Positions 62,121 through 64,000 of a stretch of 64,000 bases of DNA are shown here, piece by piece. This stretch comes from Tubiluchus corallicola (taxonomy: Eukaryota; Priapulida; Priapulimorpha; Priapulimorphida; Tubiluchidae): contig JAQGDQ010000287.1 of assembly GCA_030141605.1 (NCBI GenBank), forward strand, positions 18,501-82,500, given 5' to 3'. Under the pieces are notes generated by a model that was not told the DNA's origin, ran no database searches, and saw only the letters and a program-made list of their open reading frames with translations. The stretch's first letter is position 1. Each line of letters opens with the position of its first letter. The position numbers and the translations under genes were made by a program.

Positions 62121-63077
62121 TGCTGGGATTCTTCTAAGCAAACGAACTTAAGCAGCAATTCAATAGACTTACATTTCGTTGTATAACGTTATATAACGTT
62201 ATATTATGACATCAAGATATAAATACAATTAATCGAAAATTGGTTGGAGTAGAAAGACAGAGTTTAACAAATGCAACAATAAACGCAGTGGTAATGGCAG
62301 TACATTCAAATCCTTGTAGTTAATGAAATGAAAGCAAATTGATTGCAAGCTTAAAGTTTGGTAATTAGGCATATTCATCATTTTTGTGGCTACGCAGAAT
62401 GGTAAGTTTGACTCTCTTTGTCCTTGGTTGCAGATTATGCTAATTCCATGTCTTGCGCTGTGTGTGAATGTGAATCAGTTTAAGCGTAGCGTATATTACA
62501 TTCTCTTATGTAAACATAGTAGATATTAGCAGTAATCAGTAAAAGTGAATAGGAAAAAGTGTGTACTATATTATTATGAATTTGTAATAATGAAAATTAT
62601 TATAAAATACAAAGGAAATTTAATAATATAAAAGTTACTTTAAAATTCCAAAACAAACTTCAGGAAAGTGTGGATATCTCGTGTACAAATGCTCATGGAT
62701 ACGCCTCCAACTTTTCAAAATAATGAAAGGATTATCGAGAATTTGTTTTTCATATCGATTAGCTATGGACGCTCTTTCAGTTTTCATATGCTAAAAACGA
62801 TGATATATGACAATAGCTGTTCGCTTTATTGCACAACGACTATATAGATTAAGCAGCGTTACGTTTCTTAGATATTGATCCTCGTGGAAGTCATTGAAAG
62901 TGCCCAGCTTTAATGAAGAGTCTTGGAATAGCATCCTTCCTTCTACAATTACTACAGTAATGCGTGGGTATGAGCTTCAGTACATTAATTATAAGCATTA
63001 TCGAATTAATGTTAGACTTCGATTTAATGATGGCATCAATTTTATTCGCTAAATAAGGGAGTGTAGAGTATTATATA
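62121..63077. other. Intergenic, nothing recognised
   Basis: AT-rich DNA without recognisable exons or arrays. Confidence 0.4.
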
Positions 63078-63194
<117 letters not shown>

Positions 63195-63725
63195 TTAAGG
63201 AGAAGAAGAAGAAGAATATTCTTTATTACAATTATTACACACAAACTTTACTGTACATACTGTAAATATGTACAACATAGATATACGTAAAACTTTCGTG
63301 TACAATCAGTCGGACGCCTGATAAATGCAATATCGTCTCTACTAAATCTACTTTATAATCTACAATCATTAATTAATTTCTACTTAATTTTAACATTCAC
63401 AAAATACTAACATTGCAAAACAAAACAAAAAATCACATTTATACACACGAATAAAAAAAACAAAGTAACATCCATAAATTTTACAACAGAACAACCGTTG
63501 AATATTAATTGCACATTGAAAGCAGAAAACATACATCTAGAAATTGAATCGTTCTTTTTTGGTTAAGGCTTCGCCTAAATCACTGCTCATCTGAGTGTTG
63601 TTCTTGTTAATGTTATTGGGTGATGAGCTTTTTCAAAATGGCCTAAGGCTCCCCAAACGTCACTCGCATGTACTAGAACAAATTCTGCATCGACTGACGG
63701 ATTCAGGTTCTCGATTTCAAGGTGG
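63195..63725 (-). mobile_element. Possible 3' end of a non-LTR element
   Basis: On the minus strand an open segment (about 63720 to 63590) reads RHLEIENLNPSVDAEFVLVH and continues ASDVWGALGHFEKAHHPITL to a stop, then about 340 bases of AT-rich tail end in AATAAAGAATATTCTTCTTC next to the AAT microsatellite. An open stretch, a tail, an AATAAA and a simple repeat in that order is how many LINE copies end. The protein segment itself is not recognised. Confidence 0.35.
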
Positions 63726-64000
63726 CGGCAATTTATTAATTAGTTATTAAATTTCTTTCTTACAAAAAGTACAGTTCCAATATTAGAATTAACACATACA
63801 AAAAACATGTGAAAACATCGTCGAAAAGTTATAAAAACTAGCAAATATAAACATATTTAAAAGAAAAAATTAATTTGTAGGTAAATAAACATCATTTTTG
63901 ATATTTGCTCACAACAAATTTTTGTAAAATTGGACGAATTGCGAACTGTTAGCCAATGGCAGCCTGGCATGACCTACTGAATGCTCTCTTTTTATTTAAA

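Overview
The window looks like nuclear DNA of an early-branching animal. It is AT-rich, genes are split by GT-AG introns, it is crowded with non-LTR retroelement relics and small DNA transposons, and it carries two complexin genes (neuronal/secretory SNARE regulators found only in animals). A cnidarian or a similar non-bilaterian is my best guess, but no single feature fixes the clade.

Six protein-coding genes can be supported. Left end: the first two coding exons of PSMD9 (proteasome assembly chaperone) on the minus strand, its remainder lying beyond base 1, then a TRMT1 (tRNA m2,2G26 methyltransferase) whose whole catalytic body sits in one 2.2 kb exon. About 8 kb follows with no recognisable gene but with a perfect 53-bp foldback and a piggyBac-type MITE. 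A minus-strand neutral sphingomyelinase (terminal exon only) comes next, with a LINE fragment touching its stop codon and a 1.1 kb, 30-bp minisatellite upstream. From 18.4 to 22.1 kb lies a decayed LINE whose reading frames include PHD-like and CCCH zinc fingers, AP endonuclease and reverse transcriptase.

The centre is occupied by PPIL4, a spliceosomal cyclophilin-RRM protein in 13 coding exons (22782-40647). I reconstructed every splice junction and phase; the product is 1318 residues because of a roughly 960-residue Lys/Arg/Ser tail absent from the 492-residue human protein. Its introns hold hAT MITEs, tandem repeats, telomere-like foldbacks and a tandem array that has copied the real 3' splice site of exon 6 about six times.

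The right third holds two tandem, two-exon complexin genes on the minus strand (44289-45593 and 55044-56124), both ending in the same Cys-rich CaaX terminus, separated by microsatellites, a hAT MITE and a decayed LINE. The last 8 kb has tRNA-derived SINE fragments, LINE tails, a diverged minisatellite and a long AAT microsatellite, with no gene I recognise.

The protein genes do not form a pathway; they are neighbours. PPIL4 (splicing), TRMT1 (tRNA modification) and PSMD9 (proteasome assembly) are housekeeping, complexins serve regulated exocytosis, and the sphingomyelinase acts on membrane lipid.
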